From NCBI GenBank assembly GCA_003024985.2, contig PXIH01S0022310.1: a DNA stretch of 10,357 bases, one strand, 5' to 3'. The position numbers and the translations under genes were made by a program. The DNA comes from Euperipatoides rowelli (taxonomy: Eukaryota; Onychophora; Udeonychophora; Euonychophora; Peripatopsidae). Positions 1-8,369 of the stretch are shown one piece after another. The notes beneath the pieces were generated by a model. It had not been told where the DNA came from. It made no database searches and saw nothing but the letters and a program-made list of their open reading frames with translations. The first letter of the stretch is position 1; each line of letters begins with the position of its first letter.

Positions 1-395
1 ACACTAGTTACCTAACTCCAGAACCACACAAAAAAAAAAATGTCAACTGACCTACAGTAACCATGGGTAGATTAGTAGATCCCCTACTTTTTTTTTTTTT
101 GTCACTCCATTCCAAAAGAAAAACATTGTTCTTTACCCCCCCCCCCCTCCTCCTCAGAGTAGGCGTAAGGTTAAGTTTAGGACTGTAGAAATAAAAATGC
201 TGTTATCCATTTCAATCATGAGAAATTACAAATTAGTAAATGCTGGGCGCTATAGACGCTTGTGAAAAATCAGGGAGGAAAGTTGAAAAGATCCCTACAT
301 TGATTCCAATTCTGCCGTTGAAATTTTAGTCCAAAACCGAAATTCAATTTTCTATTGACATGATAAAACAAATCGATCTTCCCAAGTAAAAAAAA
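1..395. other. AT-rich upstream intergenic DNA, no gene seen
   Basis: No open frame resembling a protein was found here on either strand. The stretch holds homopolymer runs (A around 30-40, T around 88-100, C around 137-147). The C run followed by TCCTCCTCAG at about 137-157 resembles a splice acceptor, but no coding sequence follows it. This DNA is the distal upstream region of the PP2A-A gene that begins near 609. Confidence 0.5.
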
Positions 396-608
396 TCGTA
401 ATTTAAAAATCACTTCTTTTCAGGAGGCCAATTCCTGCAAATCTGGAAAAAAAATAGTAAATTAGTAGGCCTAATGCTTGATTTTTAGCACATTAATAAC
501 TTATTAATGTGCTAAAAATCAAGCATTGTTATTTTTTTCTAGATTGTAGGAATTTTTTAAAACCATAAACTGGCCTTGAAAAAAAAAAAATGAAATTTTG
601 AGTTACGA
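396..608. repeat. Long foldback (inverted repeat) with perfect 26-bp core
   Basis: The arms 473-498 and 502-527 are perfect reverse complements of 26 bp separated by only 3 nt (ACT). Outside the core the pairing continues imperfectly. CTGCAAATCTGG with its A run (436-455) matches the complement of the T run with CTAGATTGTAGGAATT (532-555). CAGGAGGCC (421-429) matches GGCCTTG (572-578), and TCGTAATTT (396-404) matches GAGTTACGA (600-608). The right arm carries about 18 extra bases near 556-573. The whole is a roughly 210-bp hairpin, either a foldback MITE or a local inverted duplication. No protein is encoded. It lies directly upstream of the PP2A-A 5' UTR, so it could affect the promoter or be transcribed. 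That effect is inference; the inverted repeat itself is directly visible. Confidence 0.85.
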
Positions 609-729
609 ACTTACGATGTTGGGGAAGGTTGAAAACTTGAAAATCGAAATGTCTGCTCACTGCCTCACTCGAATCCGAACCCTTGGCTTTACTTTAGAAT
701 CCCCGTGTCAAATCAATACAATTTTCGAA
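609..729 (+). promoter_or_regulatory. Probable 5' UTR / core promoter of the PP2A-A gene
   Basis: This stretch precedes the conserved PP2A-A start codon and is less AT-rich than its surroundings, with several CpGs (CTCGAATCCGAAC, CCCCGTG, TTCGAA). No TATA box is evident. A TCACT element near 656-660 or 664-668 could act as an arthropod-type initiator, but this is weak. Two ATGs (616 and 649) lie upstream in the same frame as the start at 730 with no stop between, so an N-terminal extension is formally possible. The conserved family N-terminus argues that this is leader sequence. The transcription start cannot be fixed without transcript data. Confidence 0.4.
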
Positions 730-813
730 ATGGCGGCCAGTGATACTAGTGGAGATGATTCTCTTTATCCAATTGCTGTACTTATAGATGAGCTTAGGAA
801 TGAGGATGTGCAG
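730..813 (+). CDS. PPP2R1A: PP2A 65-kDa scaffold subunit A (PR65), exon 1, N-terminal 28 residues
   Basis: PP2A-A is the HEAT-repeat scaffold that bridges the catalytic C subunit and a variable regulatory B subunit of protein phosphatase 2A in cytoplasm and nucleus. The 28 codons begin MAASDTSG and continue [20 protein letters not shown]. The latter block is the conserved N-terminus of animal PR65 and includes the first helix of HEAT repeat 1. The full family protein is about 590 residues, so only about 5% is present. I chose the ATG at 730 because it matches the family start and has a good context (cgaaATGgcg). The last codon, CAG, is followed by GTATGC at 814, a canonical splice donor in phase 0. 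The next expected coding block (leucine-rich, starting LRLNSIKKL in animals) is not visible anywhere downstream, so exon 2 lies outside the window or the locus is broken or misassembled. An in-frame opening extends upstream to 598 but is not family-like. The MAASD start resembles the insect form as I recall it, which is only weak evidence of taxon. Confidence 0.93.
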
Positions 814-1822
814 GTATGCTTTACTTATGTATAATAAATATTTAAGGAAAATTAAACATATTTAATCATTTAAGCTTTTTAGAAAAACGGTGGGTTCTGT
901 TATATACACAGGTTAATCATCTGTGGTCAGAACAGTGCACAAGCTTTATCATCCCTGGCTAAACTCAATGTTTTCCTTTGCTTAAAAGCAAACATTAAAA
1001 GATTTTAGATAAAATTGAAACATTGTGTTAATTTCTAGAATCTCAGTGATTATTGATTGATTTAAAAATAGTAAAAAATAATTGAAACTATTTGAAAATG
1101 TAAAGTGATAAATATTAGACGGTCGTGATGGATTCCGCCTTCCTGTCCAAAGGTAGCGTTAATCATTCATAGGTGTATTTTTTTTTTTTTTTTTTACAGA
1201 AATTGTTGGATTTTGATTTTATTTACGTTTCAAGCTGTATAATGTTGTTATGATTATTTGTTAATTCATTAATTTACGGCATGCCATGATAATTCTGGGT
1301 TTAATTTAACTTTAAAATGATAGGCTACTACCGGCAAAACAAATAATCATTTTGCTTGCGAGTTTTGGCCGAGCTTACAAATAGAATTGATCTTTTGGGG
1401 CATAATTTCTTTAGAATATAATTATCAGGTCTAAAAGTCTATTAAAATGACTTACTAAACCTTTTTGCACTTAAACATACCGTAACTTGTAGGAAAATGA
1501 AAACGATTTTAACGATACCGTATACATTATACAATATAATGACAATTCCTCCCGACTGTAGCCTATACCTAATGCTTAATGTCATTATTTATTTTATTTT
1601 TTATTAAATACTTCTATCAAGTTTGACAAAATTAATATGCTTACCACATTTAAATACTGAAAACTATTGGTTTTGCCCTACAATAATGTTTCTTTTAAAT
1701 ATACAGTAAGTTTGAAACCATTCTTTAGACTAGCCCTTGTTACAACTTAGTAAACATAGAAACAACACAATTACATACAGTAAATCACCTTTTGTTCACG
1801 ATCCTATTAGGCCTATCCAATG
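814..1822 (+). other. Start of PP2A-A intron 1; no gene recognised
   Basis: The stretch begins with the splice donor GTATGC after exon 1. It is AT-rich with stops in all frames. It contains a T run ending in ACAG at about 1179-1199 that mimics a splice acceptor, and a 12-bp inverted repeat (TGATTATTTGTT at 1251-1262, complement at 1338-1349) with a 75-bp spacer. A slightly GC-richer patch lies at 1120-1165. None of these encodes recognisable protein. If the gene is intact, the intron continues past the end of the window. Confidence 0.55.
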
Positions 1823-1850
1823 CAAGGAAGAAAATATATTTTCTTCCTTG
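1823..1850. repeat. 28-bp perfect palindrome
   Basis: The sequence CAAGGAAGAAAATA is followed directly by its exact reverse complement with no spacer. The flanks do not extend the pairing. It lies about 90 bp upstream of the first recognisable reverse transcriptase codons, so it may mark the truncated 5' edge of the retrotransposon copy or simply be intronic. No function can be assigned from sequence. Confidence 0.85.
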
Positions 1851-1921
1851 ACCAATGGTTTGCACTTGAAATTTTGAAAACGAATGTTGACATCCCAAAA
1901 TGTAAAATTGTAAGAGTGGTT

Positions 1922-2465
1922 TGGAATGTCACTTTTGCTGACGCCTAGTTTTTGACTCTCATGCTNATCTAAAAGTCTTGGTTTTCTTAAACGAATTAGT
2001 ACAAACCTCAAATCAAAACAAGCACTTATTATCTTATATAAACAAATTGTAAGACCTAAACTTTAGTTCAGTACCGTTGTATGGAACTCATGTCCCTAAA
2101 TACCTAGTCAAAAATGTTGAAAGGATACAATATAGGTTCTTAAAATACTTGTGTTTTAAAAATAATCAAGATTATAAATTTATAAATTACAAAACAAATT
2201 CTAAATTTGGCTTGCAATCACTTGAACTGAGACGTTTAATATTTAACCTCCTATATCAATTCAATATTTTACATAGCAATACAAATAGCTCTTATTTGCT
2301 AGATCAAATTTTTATAAAGGTTCCTAATTTTCTTTAAGAAGCAATAATCTATTTAAAATTCCATTCACATATACTAATTATTCATCCTATAATGTATTAT
2401 TTTGAAGTACACGTCTATGTAATAAGATGCATCTGTCACCTTTTATAGACTTTAACTCTTACAAA
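1922..2465 (+). pseudogene. Reverse transcriptase C-terminal fragment, several frameshifts
   Basis: Successive short pieces in different frames match the order of motifs in the thumb and C-terminal region of non-LTR reverse transcriptases. They are VTFADA then a stop (1928-1948); FDSHA (1951-1965); SKSLGFLKRIS, then LYKQIVRPKL, a stop and FSTVVWNS (1968-2090); VERIQYRFLKYL and FGLQSLELRRLIFNLLYQF (about 2092-2333); and LRSNNLFKIPFTYTNYSSYN (2334-2393). The last piece runs into a TGA and then weaker matches to about 2465. These correspond to the family's typical 'DLGV.FD..L.F..H', 'KSLGF..R', 'LV.P.LEY...VW.P', 'IE.VQ..F' and 'L.SLE.RR' blocks. The base at 1966 is N, and the usual spacing there appears several codons short. 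At least four frame changes and two stops show it cannot make protein. Confidence 0.82.
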
Positions 2466-2645
2466 GAAATCTGTTATCAATTGTTTATGCCCTCCATCTT
2501 TGTAATCTCAGGTTTATGAATGATCTGTTTACTTATATCATATATTTTTTTGTACATATGTATATATTAGTTTTACTTAATTTATTGTTATTTTATCATA
2601 ATTATCAATTATTTTTATTCTGTTTGTACTATCACCCTCTGTAAT

Positions 2646-2680
2646 TGGCTTTTGCCATTGAATGTAATTAATAAATAAAT
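2646..2680 (+). terminator. Retrotransposon 3' hairpin and polyadenylation signal
   Basis: A 4-bp stem TGGC/GCCA with a TTTT loop (2646-2657) is followed 12 bases later by AATAAATAAAT (2670-2680). In non-LTR elements such a 3' structure is thought to be recognised by the element's own reverse transcriptase. The AATAAA can also serve as a polyadenylation signal. The role is inferred from position after the reverse transcriptase fragment. Confidence 0.5.
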
Positions 2681-2706
2681 ATTCCATTTACTAAATGCCA
2701 TTAATA

Positions 2707-5700
2707 TAGTGTCTGCATATCAAACTTCACCTTGCCCTATCTCCTAAAAAAGCCACTCATTGTCGGCTTGCATTCTATCTCTGCCATGTCATTTCATTCA
2801 TATTACCAAGACCCAAGAATAAAAAAAGTAAGCTAATCTTTTTTTTGCTAGTGTCTGCATATCAAACTTCACCTTGCCCTATCTCCTAAAAAAGCCACTC
2901 ATTGTCGGCTTGCATTCTATCTCTGCCATGTCATTTCATTCATATTACCAAGACCCAAGAATAAAAAAAGTAAGCTAATCTTTTTTTTGCTAGTGTCTGC
3001 ATATCAAACTTCACCTTGCCCTATCTCCTAAAAAAGCCACTCATTGTCGGCTTGCATTCTATCTCTGCCATGTCATTTCATTCATATTACCAAGACCCAA
3101 GAATAAAAAAAGTAAGCTAATCTTTTTTTTGCTAGTGTCTGCATATCAAACTTCACCTTGCCCTATCTCCTAAAAAAGCCACTCATTGTCGGCTTGCATT
3201 CTATCTCTGCCATGTCATTTCATTCATATTACCAAGACCCAAGAATAAAAAAAGTAAGCTAATCTTTTTTTTGCTAGTGTCTGCATATCAAACTTCACCT
3301 TGCCCTATCTCCTAAAAAAGCCACTCATTGTCGGCTTGCATTCTATCTCTGCCATGTCATTTCATTCATATTACCAAGACCCAAGAATAAAAAAAGTAAG
3401 CTAATCTTTTTTTTGCTAGTGTCTGCATATCAAACTTCACCTTGCCCTATCTCCTAAAAAAGCCACTCATTGTCGGCTTGCATTCTATCTCTGCCATGTC
3501 ATTTCATTCATATTACCAAGACCCAAGAATAAAAAAAGTAAGCTAATCTTTTTTTTGCTAGTGTCTGCATATCAAACTTCACCTTGCCCTATCTCCTAAA
3601 AAAGCCACTCATTGTCGGCTTGCATTCTATCTCTGCCATGTCATTTCATTCATATTACCAAGACCCAAGAATAAAAAAAGTAAGCTAATCTTTTTTTTGC
3701 TAGTGTCTGCATATCAAACTTCACCTTGCCCTATCTCCTAAAAAAGCCACTCATTGTCGGCTTGCATTCTATCTCTGCCATGTCATTTCATTCATATTAC
3801 CAAGACCCAAGAATAAAAAAAGTAAGCTAATCTTTTTTTTGCTAGTGTCTGCATATCAAACTTCACCTTGCCCTATCTCCTAAAAAAGCCACTCATTGTC
3901 GGCTTGCATTCTATCTCTGCCATGTCATTTCATTCATATTACCAAGACCCAAGAATAAAAAAAGTAAGCTAATCTTTTTTTTGCTAGTGTCTGCATATCA
4001 AACTTCACCTTGCCCTATCTCCTAAAAAAGCCACTCATTGTCGGCTTGCATTCTATCTCTGCCATGTCATTTCATTCATATTACCAAGACCCAAGAATAA
4101 AAAAAGTAAGCTAATCTTTTTTTTGCTAGTGTCTGCATATCAAACTTCACCTTGCCCTATCTCCTAAAAAAGCCACTCATTGTCGGCTTGCATTCTATCT
4201 CTGCCATGTCATTTCATTCATATTACCAAGACCCAAGAATAAAAAAAGTAAGCTAATCTTTTTTTTGCTAGTGTCTGCATATCAAACTTCACCTTGCCCT
4301 ATCTCCTAAAAAAGCCACTCATTGTCGGCTTGCATTCTATCTCTGCCATGTCATTTCATTCATATTACCAAGACCCAAGAATAAAAAAAGTAAGCTAATC
4401 TTTTTTTTGCTAGTGTCTGCATATCAAACTTCACCTTGCCCTATCTCCTAAAAAAGCCACTCATTGTCGGCTTGCATTCTATCTCTGCCATGTCATTTCA
4501 TTCATATTACCAAGACCCAAGAATAAAAAAAGTAAGCTAATCTTTTTTTTGCTAGTGTCTGCATATCAAACTTCACCTTGCCCTATCTCCTAAAAAAGCC
4601 ACTCATTGTCGGCTTGCATTCTATCTCTGCCATGTCATTTCATTCATATTACCAAGACCCAAGAATAAAAAAAGTAAGCTAATCTTTTTTTTGCTAGTGT
4701 CTGCATATCAAACTTCACCTTGCCCTATCTCCTAAAAAAGCCACTCATTGTCGGCTTGCATTCTATCTCTGCCATGTCATTTCATTCATATTACCAAGAC
4801 CCAAGAATAAAAAAAGTAAGCTAATCTTTTTTTTGCTAGTGTCTGCATATCAAACTTCACCTTGCCCTATCTCCTAAAAAAGCCACTCATTGTCGGCTTG
4901 CATTCTATCTCTGCCATGTCATTTCATTCATATTACCAAGACCCAAGAATAAAAAAAGTAAGCTAATCTTTTTTTTGCTAGTGTCTGCATATCAAACTTC
5001 ACCTTGCCCTATCTCCTAAAAAAGCCACTCATTGTCGGCTTGCATTCTATCTCTGCCATGTCATTTCATTCATATTACCAAGACCCAAGAATAAAAAAAG
5101 TAAGCTAATCTTTTTTTTGCTAGTGTCTGCATATCAAACTTCACCTTGCCCTATCTCCTAAAAAAGCCACTCATTGTCGGCTTGCATTCTATCTCTGCCA
5201 TGTCATTTCATTCATATTACCAAGACCCAAGAATAAAAAAAGTAAGCTAATCTTTTTTTTGCTAGTGTCTGCATATCAAACTTCACCTTGCCCTATCTCC
5301 TAAAAAAGCCACTCATTGTCGGCTTGCATTCTATCTCTGCCATGTCATTTCATTCATATTACCAAGACCCAAGAATAAAAAAAGTAAGCTAATCTTTTTT
5401 TTGCTAGTGTCTGCATATCAAACTTCACCTTGCCCTATCTCCTAAAAAAGCCACTCATTGTCGGCTTGCATTCTATCTCTGCCATGTCATTTCATTCATA
5501 TTACCAAGACCCAAGAATAAAAAAAGTAAGCTAATCTTTTTTTTGCTAGTGTCTGCATATCAAACTTCACCTTGCCCTATCTCCTAAAAAAGCCACTCAT
5601 TGTCGGCTTGCATTCTATCTCTGCCATGTCATTTCATTCATATTACCAAGACCCAAGAATAAAAAAAGTAAGCTAATCTTTTTTTTGCTAGTGTCTGCAT

Positions 5701-6398
5701 ATCAAACTTCACCTTGCCCTATCTCCTAAAAAAGCCACTCATTGTCGGCTTGCATTCTATCTCTGCCATGTCATTTCATTCATATTACCAAGACCCAAGA
5801 ATAAAAAAAGTAAGCTAATCTTTTTTTTGCTAGTGTCTGCATATCAAACTTCACCTTGCCCTATCTCCTAAAAAAGCCACTCATTGTCGGCTTGCATTCT
5901 ATCTCTGCCATGTCATTTCATTCATATTACCAAGACCCAAGAATAAAAAAAGTAAGCTAATCTTTTTTTTGCTAGTGTCTGCATATCAAACTTCACCTTG
6001 CCCTATCTCCTAAAAAAGCCACTCATTGTCGGCTTGCATTCTATCTCTGCCATGTCATTTCATTCATATTACCAAGACCCAAGAATAAAAAAAGTAAGCT
6101 AATCTTTTTTTTGCTAGTGTCTGCATATCAAACTTCACCTTGCCCTATCTCCTAAAAAAGCCACTCATTGTCGGCTTGCATTCTATCTCTGCCATGTCAT
6201 TTCATTCATATTACCAAGACCCAAGAATAAAAAAAGTAAGCTAATCTTTTTTTTGCTAGTGTCTGCATATCAAACTTCACCTTGCCCTATCTCCTAAAAA
6301 AGCCACTCATTGTCGGCTTGCATTCTATCTCTGCCATGTCATTTCATTCATATTACCAAGACCCAAGAATAAAAAAAGTAAGCTAATCTTTTTTTTGC
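2707..6398. repeat. Tandem satellite array: 26 copies of a 142-bp monomer
   Basis: The unit begins TAGTGTCTGCATATC and ends CTAATCTTTTTTTTGC. It recurs exactly every 142 bp, with starts at 2707, 2849, 2991 and so on. The 27th start falls at 6399, exactly 26 periods later. I saw no substitution or indel between copies, so the array is extremely homogeneous. Each unit contains an AAGCC/GGCTT 5-bp stem, an A7G/CT7 stem with the loop TAAGCTAAT, and an AATAAA. The unit length is not a multiple of three and it has stops, so it is not a protein repeat. There is no variable spacer, which rules out a CRISPR array. The left edge is abrupt; the right edge grades into diverged units. Recent amplification, gene conversion or an assembler loop could explain the identity. 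Confidence 0.97.
2821..2846. repeat. A/T-rich hairpin present once per satellite monomer
   Basis: AAAAAAAG and CTTTTTTT pair across the 9-nt loop TAAGCTAAT. The structure is shown here for the first monomer and recurs every 142 bp through the array. Such stems can stall replication or act as recombination points; that role is inference. Confidence 0.7.
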
Positions 6399-6682
6399 TA
6401 GTGTCTGCATATCAAACTTCACATTGCCCCTTTCCTACTAAAAACAGACAATACTGTGACAGTTTGATAATTCACTGACCAATCAGGTTGCAGATAAACT
6501 CACAAGCACCAAATGGTTTTGAACCCTTATTTTTTTTGCTTACAGTCCTAACCTTCATCCAACCCTGAAGCTTAAATCCTACTATGTAATGAATAACTAT
6601 TCCCCAACCCTATGATAATCAAGAAGTGTAATAGCTAAACCCCAACCCAAGAATGGAATAATTTAAGGAAAATCGACTAAAA
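6399..6682. repeat. Two diverged satellite units at the array's right edge
   Basis: The unit at 6399-6540 starts with 24 bases identical to the monomer, then diverges (ATTGCCCCTTTCCTACTAAA against CTTGCCCTATCTCCTAAAAA). It ends in TTATTTTTTTTGCT, so its length is again 142. The unit at 6541-6682 carries ACCCAAGAAT at 6645, offset 104, exactly where the monomer has the same ten bases. The register therefore persists although most of the sequence has changed. Diverged end units are typical of satellite arrays in which only the interior is homogenised. Confidence 0.7.
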
Positions 6683-6770
6683 TGTTGGCACACTCCTACT
6701 CTATTGTGATTGGATTATAAGGCTTGAACTGTCACACATTACAGCTTCTCATTTAGTTACTGAAATAATA

Positions 6771-6868
6771 TAAAGTCTGGATCTCAAACCTATCATTGTC
6801 ATGCAGTCCAAAAACAGCCAATCAGAGGTCGGCTTGCATTCTATCTGAAAGCCGATCTCTGATTGACT
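6771..6868. repeat. Diverged satellite relative with a 20-bp hairpin
   Basis: From 6771 the sequence aligns with the first ~75 bases of the monomer: GTCTGGATCTCAAAC against GTCTGCATATCAAAC, then AAAAACAGCCAATCA against AAAAAAGCCACTCA, and then an identical TCGGCTTGCATTCTATCT. The arms 6816-6835 and 6849-6868 are inverted repeats matching at 18 of 20 positions around a 13-nt loop. The array monomer keeps only a 5-bp remnant of this stem. This copy may represent the older or parental form of the repeat. Confidence 0.75.
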
Positions 6869-7233
6869 TTTTATTTATTTATGCTTTAATATTTAAGTTG
6901 GAGTTAAGGTCATTGTGTGGTTAAGATTGGAGATCATTTAATTTGCTATTATATTCATGTTGGAGATAGGTTGTGTATGGCTAAGGTTATTAGATTATTT
7001 AGGCTGCAAGATAATGGTAGGCCTGAGATCTAGACGTTAGTTGAAATAAACTGCCCTGGTATGGTGGCTAGCATATTCCCAGTGAAGTTTTGTTATGTTG
7101 AAAGCTAACGATTCTTTATATTACTTAAAATGTCATCAGCAAAAAACTTTCAAATGCGATGAATTTTTAAAATCATAAATATGACCATTGACCTAGTATT
7201 AATTTCATTTTTTAATAACTTTTTTTTTTTTTN
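6869..7233. other. AT-rich flank with GGTTAAG/GGAGATAG-type motifs, no gene
   Basis: No coding frame is seen. Repeated words such as TTGGAGTTAAGGT, TGGTTAAGATTGGAGAT and TTGGAGATAGG (6897-6970) loosely mirror the CCTAACC/CCAACCC words at 6546-6650 on the other strand. This hints that the diverged satellite region could sit inside a larger inverted structure, but the match is weak. The stretch ends in a T run and an N at 7233. Confidence 0.4.
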
Positions 7234-7268
7234 ACTTTTGCTGACGCCTAGTTTTTGACTCTCATGCT
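7234..7268 (+). repeat. Exact second copy of 35 bp of the retrotransposon fragment
   Basis: These 35 bases are identical to 1931-1965, which encode part of the reverse transcriptase remnant. Here they begin directly after the N at 7233, while the first copy ends directly before the N at 1966. The sequence that follows (GATTTTAAA and a T run) does not continue the reverse transcriptase. The copy is either a contig-end overlap left by the assembler or a real small duplicate. Confidence 0.9.
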
Positions 7269-7289
7269 GATTTTAAATTTTTTTTTTTT

Positions 7290-7400
7290 TTTTTTTGCTG
7301 TTTTCCTTTGTTCTATTTTGTAATCATTTATTTAATGTACAACAATGAATCTGGAGGAGTGACATCTCTTGTCAAAGATTTGGCTAAATAAAGTTAAAGA
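7290..7400 (+). mobile_element. Possible 3' tail of a second non-LTR retrotransposon
   Basis: The stretch ends CTGGAGGAGTGACATC, a small stem GACA/TGTC with the loop TCTCT (7361-7373), and GGCTAAATAAAG with AATAAA at 7387-7392. It resembles the 3' UTR ends of non-LTR elements. No reverse transcriptase frame lies immediately before it apart from the 35-bp fragment at 7234, and its tail differs from the element at 1915-2685. The assignment rests on style rather than a specific match. Confidence 0.3.
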
Positions 7401-8189
7401 GTAAATCGTACTATTTATCTAAAAAAAAATTGCTTATAAGCCTTTATTTTATTTGTTTATCCACATCACTGGCATTAAATAATATACGGTACTGTAAATA
7501 AATTTATTTTCTTAATTTTACAAAACTTATGTTCTGGGCATAATTAATTGTTGTCGCCCTGTTTACTATAAGAAACAAGGGTATATTTTAAAATTGAATC
7601 TTTTACTTAGGGAAATATACAAAGAAAATACAGTATGGTCTCTTTGACCAGCCTTATGAAGCTAGACTTTTGAAACTTTGGGAATTTAGTATCATTACTC
7701 CACAGCAAAGACTTTATAAGGGAGGGGAGGGGGGATTTGATGTTTGCCTATAGACTTGATTGTATCGGAAAATATTGAAAAATATGTTTGTAATGGAGAG
7801 AGAGAGAGATTGCCATACCAAAGGCCTCGGGTTTAAAATTATAAAAAGATTCTCAAATTAGCCTGTTAATATAAGATCTAATTATTTTTTTTTTAGTTAA
7901 CGGTGGTGGGAGTATGGAAATTATGTCCCCAATGATATTTTTGAGGGCAATTCTAATAATTCTGTCAAAAAAGATTTTCAGCCATTCCTTTGGAAGTGAG
8001 TCTGATGTGAAAAAAATTAATAAAAAAATCATGTTTAAAATATGTTGGGCTGATAAGAAAGTTAACCTATAGTTGCCTGAAGTCTTTTCCCAGACTTTCA
8101 CCCATCTGGCCTGAGCATTTTTTTTTGTAACTTTGACATTTGCGACTTATAGTCTTTATTGTGTCTTTATTTTAGGAGATAGGCTAAGT
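7401..8189. other. AT-rich intronic stretch; one weak exon-like segment on the minus strand
   Basis: It contains a G-rich purine tract (7720-7736) and a (GA)n microsatellite (7796-7809). On the minus strand, 8001 down to 7902 is open (…SLPKEWLKIFFDRIIRIA…) and follows TTTTTTTCACATCAG, an acceptor-like sequence. I do not recognise the protein segment. The downstream donor CC|GTTAAC is poor, so I do not call a gene. Confidence 0.35.
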
Positions 8190-8350
8190 GTATAAAACTA
8201 TACATTTTCTGAACCCTTATTATATTTACTTTAAAACTGTGTTTTCAGATTTAAGTTTTAAGAAGAAAAAAAGATTTTTTAAACAAACGTAGTTTTAATT
8301 AAAATTTGACTATTAAAACATATTATTATAAAAACATTACTATAATATTA
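8190..8350 (+). repeat. Dispersed direct duplicate, copy A
   Basis: Blocks match the copy near 8985-9200 in the same order: TATACATTTTCT, CTTATTATATTTACTTTAAAACTGT, ATTTTTTAAACAAAC (8274-8288) and a 26-bp identical block ending in AACATTACTATAAT. No coding potential is seen. The hAT-like MITE is inserted about 20 bp beyond its right end. Confidence 0.75.
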
Positions 8351-8369
8351 AAGTAGGCTACATCTTATT

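Larger units (their letters stand above)
1915..2685 (+). mobile_element. 3' portion of a dead non-LTR (LINE) retrotransposon
   Basis: The segment carries the C-terminal part of a jockey/I/R1-type reverse transcriptase ORF followed by a 3' UTR. The UTR ends in the small hairpin TGGC-TTTT-GCCA (2646-2657) and an AT-rich AATAAATAAAT tail (2670-2680). Such a hairpin just before an A-rich tail is common at the 3' ends of insect non-LTR elements. The copy is 5'-truncated, as usual for target-primed insertions, and is disabled by frameshifts and stops. Its 3' end lies about 22 bp before the satellite array. No target-site duplication was found because the 5' boundary is unclear. The clade is uncertain. 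Confidence 0.8.

Noticed and set aside
137-175. Pyrimidine tract plus CAG as an acceptor for an upstream exon
   Set aside because: No coding sequence follows, and the tract is explained by a homopolymer run.
1179-1235. Splice acceptor and PP2A-A exon 2
   Set aside because: The T run ending ACAG looks like an acceptor, but the following codons do not match the conserved PP2A-A continuation and soon reach a stop.
1796-2011. Minus-strand open frame of 71 codons
   Set aside because: It is antisense to the reverse transcriptase remnant and spans an N. The plus strand carries the recognisable motifs.
2707-6422. CRISPR-like or protein-repeat array
   Set aside because: The units are contiguous and identical with no variable spacers. 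The period of 142 is not divisible by three and stops occur in every frame.
6540-7010. Telomere-like repeats (AACCCT/AACCCC words)
   Set aside because: The words are scattered and irregular rather than tandem.
7234-7268. Second independent retrotransposon copy
   Set aside because: Only 35 bp are shared, with no continuing reverse transcriptase. Exact abutment to Ns on opposite sides fits an assembly overlap better, though this is not proven.
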